NCBI RefSeq assembly: GCF_037024155.1
Contig: NZ_JAYKTS010000008.1
Span: 28,595 to 92,594 of the forward strand
Length of the DNA stretch: 64,000 nt
Direction: 5' to 3'
Source: Bacillus sp. 2205SS5-2
GTDB lineage: Bacteria; Bacillota; Bacilli; Bacillales; Bacillaceae_K
Positions 18,727 to 29,111 of this stretch are shown here, one piece after another. The first letter of the stretch is position 1; each line of letters starts with the position of its first letter. A model generated the notes under the pieces. It did no database searches, was not told the origin of the DNA, and saw only the letters and a list, made by a program, of their open reading frames with translations. Made by a program: the position numbers and the translations under genes.

Positions 18727-19224
18727 TTTTCTTCACCTCCATAAATAATTGAAGACAGTTTATTTTTAGCTCGATAAAAATTGACCCTTGCCCATGTATC
18801 AGACTGATTAAATATTTCTCCAATTTCTTTAAAACTCAATTCGTTATAAAAACGCAAGATAATGATTTCTTGATGTGGTCCTTTTAGTTTCTTTATAGCA
18901 TTTGACACATTAATCGATTCTTGTTTTTTTCATAGATACTCTCTGGTGTTTCCTGATTTGGAAATACATCTTCAAATGTTGATGTATCCGTAACCTTTTC
19001 GACTTTCTTTATTTTCTTCACATAGCTGTTAAAAGTATATTTGGCAATTTGAAAGAGCCATGTTGATATTTTACTATGTCTTTTTAACGATGAATGGACT
19101 CAAAGGCTTGCAAAAATGTTTCTTATGTCAATTCCTCAGCAATGAACCGGTCTCCAGATAAATAGAACAAATATTTATAAATCTGTTTTTCGTATATAAT
19201 GTATAACTGATTAAACTCATCCAA
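18723..19224 (-). pseudogene. ECF sigma factor, disrupted by a nonsense codon and two frameshifts
   Basis: Reading leftward from a likely TTG start near 19224 the protein begins LDEFNQLYIIYEKQIYKYL (region 2). It then has an in-frame TAA where ELT-Q-ETFLQAF is expected, a frameshift in an A-run just after FESIHR, region 2.4/3 text (STWLFQIAKYTFNSYVKK), another one-base frameshift in A7 after SIYEK, and finally intact region 4 (ILRFYNELSFKEIGEIFNQS). Two of the lesions are in homopolymers and could be sequencing errors; the TAA is not. A hairpin AGGGAAA-GGAT-TTTCCCT at about 19262-19286 lies upstream. Confidence 0.8.
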
Positions 19225-19396
19225 TTATAAAGTAAAACGTTACATTTTTTTGAAAAATATAAATAGGGAAAGGATTTTTCCCTATCCCCTCAATCAATAC
19301 GAACTTTTACTTTCCTGCTCGTTAGTTTAAGTATATATTTTCATAATTCACTTTCCTAATATTAACACAAAACCCATTTTTCACTTTAATTATTTA

Positions 19397-19917
19397 CGCT
19401 TCTTCGCTATTTAAAATGATTAGCCTCTGTCCATACTGGTTACTAAAATAGTAGAACTAATAGGTGATTCGGAATGAGGGTAGAAATCCAAGGTATTAAT
19501 AGTCTCTTTCATAATACAGAACCGTGGTATATCGAAACTTGTGTATTTAACGAGGAAAAACAACATCTAGATGTATTAGAACCAATGGTAGAGGTGACGA
19601 AAATGATTCAAAACCATTATGACGGCATCCTCCAATTTGTTTAAGTCCAAGCTAAATAATGGACTTTTAGAAGGAACGAATAGTTTATTTCAGGCAGCTA
19701 AAAGAAAGGCACGTGGGTATCGTTCAGATAAGAATATGATCGCCATAATCTATCTACTTGCTGGAAAACTGGATTTCGCACTCAAATAAAAAGAATGAGT
19801 AACAGCTCAGAGCCATACTTCGCTCGCAACTGAACCCATTCCCTTGTCCGGTTTTTAGGTTTCGAGAAAAAGAGAGTTGATTTCTTTCTATAAAATCACT
19901 ATAAATGACGAAGAGCC
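19397..19917 (+). mobile_element. Internally deleted ISL3-family insertion sequence
   Basis: Left end GCTTCTTCGCTATTTAAAAT (first G lost or mutated) matches the IS end at 63802. The right end is the complement of GGCTCTTCGTCATTTATAG, an imperfect inverted repeat of the left. Flanks TTATTTA at 19390 and 19918 form a 7-of-8 target duplication. Only about 520 bases remain of an element normally near 1.4 kb. Confidence 0.75.
19474..19789 (+). pseudogene. ISL3-family transposase remnant
   Basis: A 56-codon frame opens MRVEIQGINSLFHNTEPWY, parallel to the partial transposase at 63871. After HLDVL it jumps directly to C-terminal text (KMIQNHYDGILQF), showing a large internal deletion. A frameshift then moves to a second frame with the ISL3 C-terminal hallmark NGLLEGTNSLFQAAKRKARG, followed by YR...IIYLLAGKL and a stop at 19787. 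It cannot make an active transposase. Confidence 0.8.
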
Positions 19918-19925
19918 TTATTTAA

Positions 19926-19970
19926 GGCTCTTTTCGTATACACTGTGGCTGTTGCAGTCGCTAGACATTT
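19926..19970. mobile_element. Truncated end of a miniature element abutting the ISL3 remnant
   Basis: GGCTCTTTTCGTATACACTG begins immediately after the TTATTTAA that flanks the ISL3 remnant. Homology to the miniature elements fades after about 45 bases and no partner end is found before 20475. Confidence 0.5.
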
Positions 19971-19996
19971 AATCTTATACATTGTCTATAACTAAT

Positions 19997-20168
19997 TCAC
20001 CCTTCATCCTCTAGCAAGTGCGGAAATAACTCTTCTAATACTTGAGCTCCCATTAACCCAGTATAGTCTCCATAGTGTTCAAGGATTTTCCTAGACCGAA
20101 GGGACAACTTTAGGTTCACAAGTTCTGTGTTTGGATATTTAGGTTGATTTTCAACTTCGACAGCTACT
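19997..20168 (-). pseudogene. Short coding fragment of unknown gene
   Basis: An open frame of about 57 codons without a start reads ...NTELVNLKLSLRSRKILEHY then GDYTGLMGAQVLEELFPHLL and ends EDEG-stop. The composition looks protein-like, but the frame is closed upstream by TAA and has no ribosome site. It is probably the tail of a decayed gene. I do not recognise the family. Confidence 0.35.
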
Positions 20169-20292
20169 ATTTACCGGTAATTTATGAACATAATTTGCAC
20201 CGAAAATTGTAGGCTAATTTGTTAATGTATACGAGTGAGTATATATAATATAGGCAATATTATAGACAAATCGCACTACAAATAAACATTCA

Positions 20293-20331
20293 ATAAAAAA
20301 GCCTATCAAATTAACTTTCAATTTGATAAGC
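20293..20331 (-). terminator. Terminator of the amylopullulanase gene
   Basis: GCCTATCAAATT and AATTTGATAAGC pair around a 7-base loop, and the minus strand continues into TTTTTTATTG. It lies 145 bases past the stop codon; the intervening sequence holds nothing recognisable. Confidence 0.7.
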
Positions 20332-20475
20332 AAATTACTATACATTTTCTTTGTTTTCGGTAGGAAACGGAAGTCGTTACCGATTTAGAGCATTCTCTTA
20401 TTTGTTCGATAGGAATCTTTTTATACTTCGTTAACCATAGTCTTCAAAAGGCTAAAGTTGCTCAACCTTTCAAAA

Positions 20476-23400
20476 TTAATCCTTCAAAAGCGCTGAAGAT
20501 ACTGCTTCACTAACCGCATTTTCCCCACCGACAATGTAGAAATTTGAAACTGAATCCATCTCAATCGCCTCATTAATTACTTTTGGCACTTCCACTTTTT
20601 TCACAAGCAGTATTTCTGCCTTTTCTTTGGCCGCAAGTACTGACCCAGCAAGCGCATCAGCAAAATTTTCTCCTGTAGCGATAATGGCATGACCCGTTTT
20701 CGGCGTTAAGTTCTTTGCAATTTCCGCCGACGTTTCATAGCGATCTGCTCCACTATAACGTGTCGCTTGATCAAAGCTCTTGACAATCTGCTCACTTATC
20801 GCATTTTTTCCACCCACAACGATGACCTCTTCACTATGACTTATCGCTTTTGCCGTTGAAGCAGGTAGTACGTCTTTAGCGGAAAGAACGATTGGATAGC
20901 CATTTTGCGCTGCATAGGATGCAACAGATAGCGCATCGGCAAAGTGGTACGCATTTGCCACTACGATTTTCTCCGGATCTCCGCCTAATCGAGCGGCTAT
21001 ATTAACCGCTGTTTCAAATCGATCTTTTCCAGAAATCCTGTCGATTTTCAACCCTAGTCCTCTTAATTGATATTCTACAAATTTAGATACAGCCGACTTT
21101 CCACCAAGAATGATGACTTTTTTTGCTCCGAGGCGTTTTATCTCTGCTTGCACATCTTCGTTCAATCGCTTCTGATTCGTTAACAGAATAGGAGCGTCAT
21201 ATTTATACGCTAGAGGAGCACCTGCTAGTGCATCTGGGAAGTCATCGCCTCTCGCAATGACAATGGTTTCAGCCGATGACCAACCTTGTTTTGAAACCTC
21301 AATCGCTGTTTGATAACGATCGGTACCAGCCAGTCTTTCTACTATATTTCTTGGTTTCATTCCAATAATAAATGTTCCACCTTCATCACGTTTTGGAAAA
21401 GTCAGAGTTACTTTTCCATCCACAACTTTATGCATTTTGCCGCTATAATAATCTTTTACCTCATCTCCCATTTCTTTTGGAAGGTTTAACGTGATGGTTT
21501 GTTTTTTATTGGTCGTATTAAGTCCAACATAAACATATTCCTTTTGGTGTTCACGTTGGAAGACCATATAACCTGTTTCATTATTTCCTGCAACATCTGT
21601 GCGGTTTCCTTTTGATAGAACCGATGATAATTGTTTACGTGCATTCAATAATTTTTGGTAATGGACGAGCAAGTCATTACCCTCAACCTTTTCCCATGGC
21701 ATATCATCGCGGTTCTCGTTAAATTCACCTGCATCCATATTGCCTGCATGGTTGCCAGATTGACCAAGCTCTTCACCATAATAAATGACCGGCTGCCCTT
21801 TCGCTGTAATTTGTAGAGCAGCTGCCACTTTTAGCTTCCCAACGTTTCCTCCGACCTTGGAGGATAAGAAACCATCTTCATCGTGACTAGATAAGAACTG
21901 TCCGAGCATTTTCGTATTGTTCATTTGACCATTACGATATTCAAGGTACTCCTCTACAGCCTCTACGTTTCCATTTACAAAATCTTGTGCTTTATACTTG
22001 AATTCGAAGTCTAATAGTGAATCCATTTGACCACTTTCTAGATAACCACCTGTTTGGTTCACACTCGCACCATAATGCTCACCAATCATCTTAAAGTCTG
22101 GTTTTTGTTCAGTTAAAGCATTTTTGAGTGCTTTCCACGTAGTATTTTCTACATGCTTCACCGTATCTACTCGGAAGAAATCAATTGTATCGCCGCGGTC
22201 TGTTCGCGCTTTCTCTAACCAATCAACTTGCCATTGAATAAGCTGATCACGGACCGCTTTCTCTTCTGTTTTAAAATCGGGAAGTCCTGCCAACTCGCCT
22301 TGAACAACGTCAGTACCACCATTACGGAACATATCCATAAAACGAGCACGATTTTCATCACTTGGATAATTCGGAATAGCTAATTCATTGGAAGGATCAT
22401 CTTGCTTTAATCCATATCCAGCATGATTTAGCACAACATCTACCATGATCTTGATCCCACGGTCATGGGCGGAATTAATTAACTCTTTGAACGTATTTAG
22501 GTCACCCAAATGCTCATCAAGTGTCGTAAAATCTTTTGCCCAATAACCATGATAGCCAAATTGATTTCCTTGTTTATTCCAGCGCAGGTCCCAATCAATA
22601 TTATCGACGACTGGAGTAATCCACACAGTATTCACACCGAGCTCTTCTAAATAATCGAGACGGTCAATCACCCCTTGAAAATCACCACCATGATAGGTTT
22701 CAGAGTGTGTAGTATCATAGTTTTCTCCATTAGGATCATCATTCGTGGTATCGCCATTTTCAAAACGATCAGTCAGCATGAAATAAATTCGTGCCTCGTC
22801 CCAATCAAAATCAGCATCTCCCACATATTGGCGAGCCTTAACTTCAACGGATACTACTGATTTATGTTCGTTACCAAACTCATCCAGTGCCGTAATTGGT
22901 AGTTTCTTTGTTCCAGCTGCCACTGTATCTTGGACAAATATTGTTTGTTTGTTCAAAGAAGGATCTATATACACTTTCTCCGGACCATCCACCGCACGTA
23001 AATCGATAGACATCTCTTGAATGTTAACATCTTTTGGTTTATCCACTTTAACCGTAACCACTGCATTTTCGTTATATGAAATCGCACTTGGCTTGACAGT
23101 CGGTGTTAGCGTAATATCTGGTCGATCATAAGTAATTGTTGACTTGCCATCCTTCGTATTATAAGGATCTGGTACAGTTGTTGTTTCCCCGTCAACTGTC
23201 ACTTCAAAAGTATAGGTGATGGTTCCTTCCTCAACATCCTTTAATGTGTATTCAAAGTATTGATTTGCCTCGTTATAAACCATTTCATTGGTTTCACTAT
23301 CAATCTGTAACTGAACTTTTTCTATCGTTTCCATCTTATTTTCTTCGTACAGTTTTGGATCACGATAGAAGAAGGTAATGTCACCATCCTTTAAAATTGG

Positions 23401-26400
23401 TCCCTTCACAGTTGGAACCGTATGGAACTCTTCCTCTCCACTGGTGATTTCCACTTTTGTTACGCTATCAGATGGTTGAATGGTAATATAACGATCAGTT
23501 CCAATCGGATCCTTCGTTGCAGTACTCCAATCATGTCCTTTTCTTAAAACAAAGCCTACGCTAGTTGTTTCAGGACCTACTTCAAAAGTAGCGATTGCTC
23601 CCTTGTCCGTGACATTATCAAAAAGAACTTCGCCGTCCTTCACACCTGTTTGCCAAGTCCATATATTCCAATCGGTGTAATCTCCATCTTCACGCTCATA
23701 CGTAAATTGAACATAACGTTGGACGTATTTTTCTATTTTCATTTCAATCGATGTGGTTATTTCGCCTGCTTTTGCCGTAATTTTCACAGTTCCAGGTGTT
23801 TTGCCAGTCACTTTTCCATTTTCATCAACGGAGGCCACATCTTGATTAGACGAGCTCCACTCAATGGCCGCATTTGGCATACTTTGGGCAAATTGATCTT
23901 TTACACTAGCGCTTAGCTGAGTTGTTCGAGAAGTAAAGAGCGTTGTTTCTCCTGTTAAGGAAATTGTAGTAGGAACCAGTTTCCCTACAGTCACCTTTAC
24001 TGTTGCTTCTACCTGACCAATTTTTGCCGTAATTATAGCATTTCCGCTAGTAATTGCTGTTACTTTTCCACCTACAACCTTAACCACTTTTTCATCTGAA
24101 GAACTCCAATTAATGGCCTCACCAATCATCGGACGTCCATTTTGGTCTTTTACAACAACACTAAGTGTGCGCACACCTTCAGGCTCTAAGCCAAGTTCTG
24201 GTGGGTTGACTTCAATGGATGTTACAACAGAATCATAGTCATTCGCTTCATCATATAACACCATCATGGAAAGGGGTGCGACTGTGACAGTGTCGCTAAC
24301 AGTTCGGATTACATCTATTCCTGCTTGCTTTTGATCGACTACCACATTCCATTCCCCACTTAAAGGAATGTCTACCGAAGCATCATTTCCATTGTAAATC
24401 ACGACAATATTCTTCCATTTGTCATAGTTTGCATAATTCTTCAGCTTAAAGGCCACTACATTTCCTTCTTGCTTAAACACCGCTAAATTAGCGGCAACTG
24501 CTTCTTTCGTTGTCATCCGAAAAGCTGGATGGTTTTGACGAAGCTTCATGAGTCCTTCGTAATAATCATAGACAGGTTTGAATGCTTCTTTTTCTTCCCA
24601 TCGAATTTGATTTATACTATCGGGACTCTTGTATGAGTTGTGATCGCCAAATTTCGTTCGTAGTAATTCATCCCCCGCATGGATAAACGGAATACCTTGA
24701 GAAGTAAGTACAATCCCATTAGCAAGAAGTGAACGCTGAACGGTTTCATTTGCGAGAACATTGCTTGGGTCGATCGCATGATGAGACTTAGTCTTCTCTT
24801 CCACTGCTTGTTTCACAGAAGAGTAGGCAATAGCATCTTCACCTTGCAGCTCCCCGTTTAAGATTTGAAGAAAGCCTTCTTCATCTTCTAATCCTTGCGT
24901 TTTAATGATCTTGTCCCATAAATTCAAATTATCGTGGGCCGTAACATAGTTGATGGTTTCAGTCGGACCATTCGTAAAGTCATCGATTGCACCTTTCACA
25001 CCTGTGACAACATTAGCTTCTGTCCCTGGTTGACCAGTGGCAAATCCTTTTGAAGCATCATCACTTCCACCTTTAATGGCTCCTCGGAAATTGTCATTAA
25101 AGACAGCAAATCCTTGATCCTTTTGCGTACCTTTTAATGTTTGGAGATTTCCAGCTAACGGCGATCCTCCCGCTTGCCATGGTTCACCATATATTAATAT
25201 GGAAGAATCGACTTCTTCTTGAAGCTCTTTTGTTAGCTGTGACATCGTGTTCACATCAATCAAGCCCATTAAGTCAAACCGGAATCCATCGACATTATAT
25301 TCTTCCGCCCAGTATCGAACTGAATCTTTAATATATTTTCGTACCATTGGCCGCTCAGAAGCAATTTCATTCCCAACTCCTGAGCCATTCGCAAGATTGC
25401 CTGTATCCGTTGTCCGGTAAAAGTAACCTGGAACGATTTTATTAAACGGACCGTTCGGAACTTCGAATGTATGGTTGTAGACAACATCCATGACAACTCG
25501 TATCCCTTGATCATGTAGCGCTTGAACCATTTCTTTGAATTCGGTAATCCGTACCCCTGGATCATTCGGATCCGTTGAATAAGATCCTTCTGGTACATTA
25601 TAATTTTGTGGGTCATATCCCCAATTAAATTTCGGTTTATTAGACGTCGGATCATCTACCGTCAATTCATCGACGGTCTTAAAATCATAAGAAGGTAATA
25701 GATGAACCGTTGTCACACCTAGAGCAGAGAGATGGTCGACACCAGATTTGGCTCCTCCTGGTGTAGTCGTACCCGTTTCAGTAAACGCTTTGAACTTTCC
25801 TTTATTAGTCATTCCAGAATTATCATCCATCGAAAAGTCACGCACATGTAATTCATATAAAATATGATCTGTTGGGTTTAACAGAGGCGGTTTCTCTTCG
25901 GACCAAGCTTTCGGATCGGTACTTTCTAGATTAATAATGGCTGTTCGTTGACCATTTGCTGATACTGCCTGAGCATAAGGATCTACCGCATAATTCGTTG
26001 TCCCATCGGCAAATTCTACTTTATATAGATAGAATTGACCGGAGAGATTTTGATCGACCGTATGCGCCCAGACACCTTGGTCACTACGTGTCATTGCCAC
26101 TTCCGTTCCACCCGAGTGATCAGTTACAATACCTGCTTCATTATAGATTCCCTGATTAGGATAGAGAGCAAGCGAAACCTTAGTAGCTGTAGGTGCCCAT
26201 ACTTTAAATGTGCTAGCTGGGGAAGAGTAGGTTAGCCCTAGATCTTCGCCGTTATAGAAGTGTTTTGGTGCATTTAAGATTTCGCGCATGGTTACGGCCG
26301 CTGCGGCAAAACCCGTTCCACCTACTTCATATTCATGACGCACATTAACTGAAGCTTCCCCCTTAAGCGTGATTACTAGTTTATTATCGGTTACCTTTGT

Positions 26401-29064
26401 AGCCGTTGTGGCGACTTCTTGATCTGCTGTCACATCGTAAAGCTTGAAAGTCGCTAGATCCTCATCTGCCACTGGATGAGTGGTAATGGCGACAATTTGA
26501 TTTTCATTATCCATCATAGCTGATTGAATACGTTGGGATATATCCGCGTCCTCTTTACGATAAAAGACTTCATCTACCCCTTGAATCACCCATGCTTCAA
26601 CGTTATTTTCATCCTCAGAAATCTCAATCATTCTTGTCGGTTCTTGGTCAGACCAGCTTCCTGGTCGTGTAATTACATTAATTTTTTTGTTTTTAAATTT
26701 ATAGGTTGCTTGAGCAAATCCATCCACCGTAGTACTCGTAAATGGATAGGCCGCTCCTTCCGTTCCTTCGTCCCACATCCACATATCCCAATAGTTTTGC
26801 TCACCATCATAGCGGAAATAATTAATCGTGAACGTGTTTAAATTCTCAAGCACGGTTATCGTTTTCTCTACCTCATAGCCTTGATATTTTGCCATAACTG
26901 TAAATGTGACATCTGCAGCCACGTCATTTGCAATATTCAAGGAAGATCCCTCGACTGAAATTCCTTGTACCTCTTCTTTAAGGGACCAAGTAGGAGTAAC
27001 CTCTACCGTTTTTCCTTCGTTATTTAAGAAGCTAGCTTTTAAATCAAGTTGATCACCAGCTTGAACCTCTGCTGGAAGTGTGAGCCCCAAGCCTGGTACG
27101 ACGAGCTTGCTGTCCTCCCCATACCCTCCTTTTAAGACAGCTTCATTAAGGGGATCAAGCATCCATGCCCCATCAACAATTAATTTATAGGCATAAACAC
27201 CTGACGGGACCGCTTTAGTGGTTGACCAGATATTATCTTTGCCTTTTATCAGCTCTAACGCATTGGTTTCCCAGCTTGTAAATTCTCCCGCGACTTTTAC
27301 AGATGAAGTACTGCCATCACCGATGTAATTAAAAGTCACAGAACTATCTTCATTTATGACCGGGCTAGCAGCTGCAGCCGTTGTGAATGTAATCGTTTGA
27401 GCTTTTTCGTTTTTAGTAGACGTAGTCGTACCAGTTACAACCTCTTTCGGCAATGTGACTGTATACGTTGTATCAAGTGCCAACGGCTTGTCTGGTGTAA
27501 TTTTCACACTCTGATTAACCGCTTCAGTCGTAAAGTCGATATCCAAGTCTTCTGTTTGAAAAGTAATTCCATGTGTATCCGCTAATGAAATTCCTTCTGA
27601 AAATGAAAATTGAATAGAAGAGGTTGGTTTGACATTCGTTGCTCCATCAACTGGTGAAGCCTCAGTAAATTCCATCTGCTCCAAATTAACTAACCCTTGC
27701 AGTTTGTATTCATTCGAATACATCCCTTGTGTATTTGGAAGCGTACTTTCATTCCAAGAGCTTGCCACCACATTTTCTTGTGATCGTGGCATTACATCGA
27801 ATGCACCATGCTCTTCTTTATTATTACCTGAAAGAACCGCAATCGATCGAATTGAATCTCCATTTTCTAACCCTAATAGACTTGTAGGTATTTTCCCTTC
27901 AAAGCCTGTAGTACGGTCAACGGCAAATTCAGTCCCATTTTCGGCATCCCAAGTTGTAGCAAGCGGAGTAGCGAAATCTTGCGATGTGTAAACAGCAGCT
28001 CCTGCGATTTCATTATCATCTTTAATTCTCATTGTGATATGATATTGAGGTTTTTCTTTCGCTGAAGAAAAATTGTATTGTGACTTCCAAGGGATTTCAC
28101 TAACACCTGAATCTTCTCCATTTATATTTAAAGCTAAATCAAGAAATTGTCCGTTTTCTCCCCAATCGGGAAAATTTCCATCCACCCAAAAATAGAGGTT
28201 TTGTCCATCATTTTGGAAATATACTTCTCCAATATCGAACCCTTGCCACCCAGCGTCTGTTGCCAAAGGCGCAATTGTTGACCAATCCTCTTTCTGTGAA
28301 TCTACTACAATTTCCGGCGTTTCCTTAGAAATCGTATAAGTGTTTGTGTAGGTAGAAAGTATATTAAGATTGTCCCCACTCTGATCCCAGCTGGAAGCGA
28401 TTTCATTTTCCTGCGTAGATGGGATCGTATCAAAGACTCCATGCTCGTCCTGATTATTACCACTTAAAACAACTAAAGCCTTTAGTTCATCTGCCTCTAC
28501 AAGTCCTAACTCACTTAATGGAATTTTCCCCTCAAGCCCGGTAGTTGTATCGTAAGAAAATCCAGCTCCTTTTTTGTTATCTTCCCAAGTAGCGACTAGA
28601 GGTTCCTCAAAATTGTCTGAACTGTATACTGCGGCTCCGTTAATCCCATTTGTCCCACTTAAACGAGCTACAATATGGAATTGAGGCTGCTTATCCGTTC
28701 CACTGAATGAAAATTGAGCACCCCAAGGGTTTCCAGAAACATCTGAATCTTCATCATTCACATTCAAAGCAATATTAATAAATTGTCCATTGTCTCCCCA
28801 ATCAGGAAGATTCGTAGTATCTACCCAATAGTAGAGAAATTCTGCATCATTTGAGAAATAGACATTCTCGATATCAAAACCTTCCCACCCTTTCGTTGTT
28901 GCAACCGGTTGAACATCCTGCCAGTCTGTTTTACTCCCATCGACGATGAACGAAACAGACTCTTCTGCGCTAACGTTTGCATAAGGAACAATCCCATAGA
29001 ACAATTGCAAAATCATTGTAAAGATTAACACAACAGAAAGCTTTCGTATCCACGACCTTTTCAC
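20476..29064 (-). CDS. Giant wall-anchored amylopullulanase (pullulanase + alpha-amylase + CWB2)
   Basis: 2862 residues; GTG start with AAAGGAGGAAG upstream. Order: signal peptide; two homologous beta-rich repeats (about 35-245, 250-455) with (S/T)DW...GWxGFDI; Big_5 (about 460-565); glycogen-binding CBM (about 573-660); CBM41 (about 740); CBM48 (about 950); GH13_14 pullulanase with NWGYDPQNYNVPEGSYS (about 1150), nucleophile in GFRFDLMG (about 1263), acid in YGEPWQAG (about 1292) and TAHDNL (about 1376); two BIG2 domains (about 1616, 1696); CBM41-like and further binding domains (about 1781-2050); a second GH13 alpha-amylase with FFRVDTVKH (about 2299), MIGEHYG (about 2326) and SSHDEDG (about 2394); three CWB2 repeats (about 2576-2862). 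Both catalytic triads are complete. It should cut alpha-1,6 and alpha-1,4 bonds of starch or pullulan at the cell surface. No maltodextrin transporter is adjacent. Confidence 0.95.
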   Translation of the reverse strand: MKRSWIRKLSVVLIFTMILQLFYGIVPYANVSAEESVSFIVDGSKTDWQDVQPVATTKGWEGFDIENVYFSNDAEFLYYWVDTTNLPDWGDNGQFINIALNVNDEDSDVSGNPWGAQFSFSGTDKQPQFHIVARLSGTNGINGAAVYSSDNFEEPLVATWEDNKKGAGFSYDTTTGLEGKIPLSELGLVEADELKALVVLSGNNQDEHGVFDTIPSTQENEIASSWDQSGDNLNILSTYTNTYTISKETPEIVVDSQKEDWSTIAPLATDAGWQGFDIGEVYFQNDGQNLYFWVDGNFPDWGENGQFLDLALNINGEDSGVSEIPWKSQYNFSSAKEKPQYHITMRIKDDNEIAGAAVYTSQDFATPLATTWDAENGTEFAVDRTTGFEGKIPTSLLGLENGDSIRSIAVLSGNNKEEHGAFDVMPRSQENVVASSWNESTLPNTQGMYSNEYKLQGLVNLEQMEFTEASPVDGATNVKPTSSIQFSFSEGISLADTHGITFQTEDLDIDFTTEAVNQSVKITPDKPLALDTTYTVTLPKEVVTGTTTSTKNEKAQTITFTTAAAASPVINEDSSVTFNYIGDGSTSSVKVAGEFTSWETNALELIKGKDNIWSTTKAVPSGVYAYKLIVDGAWMLDPLNEAVLKGGYGEDSKLVVPGLGLTLPAEVQAGDQLDLKASFLNNEGKTVEVTPTWSLKEEVQGISVEGSSLNIANDVAADVTFTVMAKYQGYEVEKTITVLENLNTFTINYFRYDGEQNYWDMWMWDEGTEGAAYPFTSTTVDGFAQATYKFKNKKINVITRPGSWSDQEPTRMIEISEDENNVEAWVIQGVDEVFYRKEDADISQRIQSAMMDNENQIVAITTHPVADEDLATFKLYDVTADQEVATTATKVTDNKLVITLKGEASVNVRHEYEVGGTGFAAAAVTMREILNAPKHFYNGEDLGLTYSSPASTFKVWAPTATKVSLALYPNQGIYNEAGIVTDHSGGTEVAMTRSDQGVWAHTVDQNLSGQFYLYKVEFADGTTNYAVDPYAQAVSANGQRTAIINLESTDPKAWSEEKPPLLNPTDHILYELHVRDFSMDDNSGMTNKGKFKAFTETGTTTPGGAKSGVDHLSALGVTTVHLLPSYDFKTVDELTVDDPTSNKPKFNWGYDPQNYNVPEGSYSTDPNDPGVRITEFKEMVQALHDQGIRVVMDVVYNHTFEVPNGPFNKIVPGYFYRTTDTGNLANGSGVGNEIASERPMVRKYIKDSVRYWAEEYNVDGFRFDLMGLIDVNTMSQLTKELQEEVDSSILIYGEPWQAGGSPLAGNLQTLKGTQKDQGFAVFNDNFRGAIKGGSDDASKGFATGQPGTEANVVTGVKGAIDDFTNGPTETINYVTAHDNLNLWDKIIKTQGLEDEEGFLQILNGELQGEDAIAYSSVKQAVEEKTKSHHAIDPSNVLANETVQRSLLANGIVLTSQGIPFIHAGDELLRTKFGDHNSYKSPDSINQIRWEEKEAFKPVYDYYEGLMKLRQNHPAFRMTTKEAVAANLAVFKQEGNVVAFKLKNYANYDKWKNIVVIYNGNDASVDIPLSGEWNVVVDQKQAGIDVIRTVSDTVTVAPLSMMVLYDEANDYDSVVTSIEVNPPELGLEPEGVRTLSVVVKDQNGRPMIGEAINWSSSDEKVVKVVGGKVTAITSGNAIITAKIGQVEATVKVTVGKLVPTTISLTGETTLFTSRTTQLSASVKDQFAQSMPNAAIEWSSSNQDVASVDENGKVTGKTPGTVKITAKAGEITTSIEMKIEKYVQRYVQFTYEREDGDYTDWNIWTWQTGVKDGEVLFDNVTDKGAIATFEVGPETTSVGFVLRKGHDWSTATKDPIGTDRYITIQPSDSVTKVEITSGEEEFHTVPTVKGPILKDGDITFFYRDPKLYEENKMETIEKVQLQIDSETNEMVYNEANQYFEYTLKDVEEGTITYTFEVTVDGETTTVPDPYNTKDGKSTITYDRPDITLTPTVKPSAISYNENAVVTVKVDKPKDVNIQEMSIDLRAVDGPEKVYIDPSLNKQTIFVQDTVAAGTKKLPITALDEFGNEHKSVVSVEVKARQYVGDADFDWDEARIYFMLTDRFENGDTTNDDPNGENYDTTHSETYHGGDFQGVIDRLDYLEELGVNTVWITPVVDNIDWDLRWNKQGNQFGYHGYWAKDFTTLDEHLGDLNTFKELINSAHDRGIKIMVDVVLNHAGYGLKQDDPSNELAIPNYPSDENRARFMDMFRNGGTDVVQGELAGLPDFKTEEKAVRDQLIQWQVDWLEKARTDRGDTIDFFRVDTVKHVENTTWKALKNALTEQKPDFKMIGEHYGASVNQTGGYLESGQMDSLLDFEFKYKAQDFVNGNVEAVEEYLEYRNGQMNNTKMLGQFLSSHDEDGFLSSKVGGNVGKLKVAAALQITAKGQPVIYYGEELGQSGNHAGNMDAGEFNENRDDMPWEKVEGNDLLVHYQKLLNARKQLSSVLSKGNRTDVAGNNETGYMVFQREHQKEYVYVGLNTTNKKQTITLNLPKEMGDEVKDYYSGKMHKVVDGKVTLTFPKRDEGGTFIIGMKPRNIVERLAGTDRYQTAIEVSKQGWSSAETIVIARGDDFPDALAGAPLAYKYDAPILLTNQKRLNEDVQAEIKRLGAKKVIILGGKSAVSKFVEYQLRGLGLKIDRISGKDRFETAVNIAARLGGDPEKIVVANAYHFADALSVASYAAQNGYPIVLSAKDVLPASTAKAISHSEEVIVVGGKNAISEQIVKSFDQATRYSGADRYETSAEIAKNLTPKTGHAIIATGENFADALAGSVLAAKEKAEILLVKKVEVPKVINEAIEMDSVSNFYIVGGENAVSEAVSSALLKD

Positions 29065-29111
29065 ACGTTCTTCCTCCTTTATGTACCCTAAAAATAGGCA
29101 ACTCGTATGAG

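Noticed and set aside
25269..25655. 128-codon minus frame inside the amylopullulanase
   Set aside because: Out-of-frame reading of the pullulanase catalytic domain; no independent start signal.
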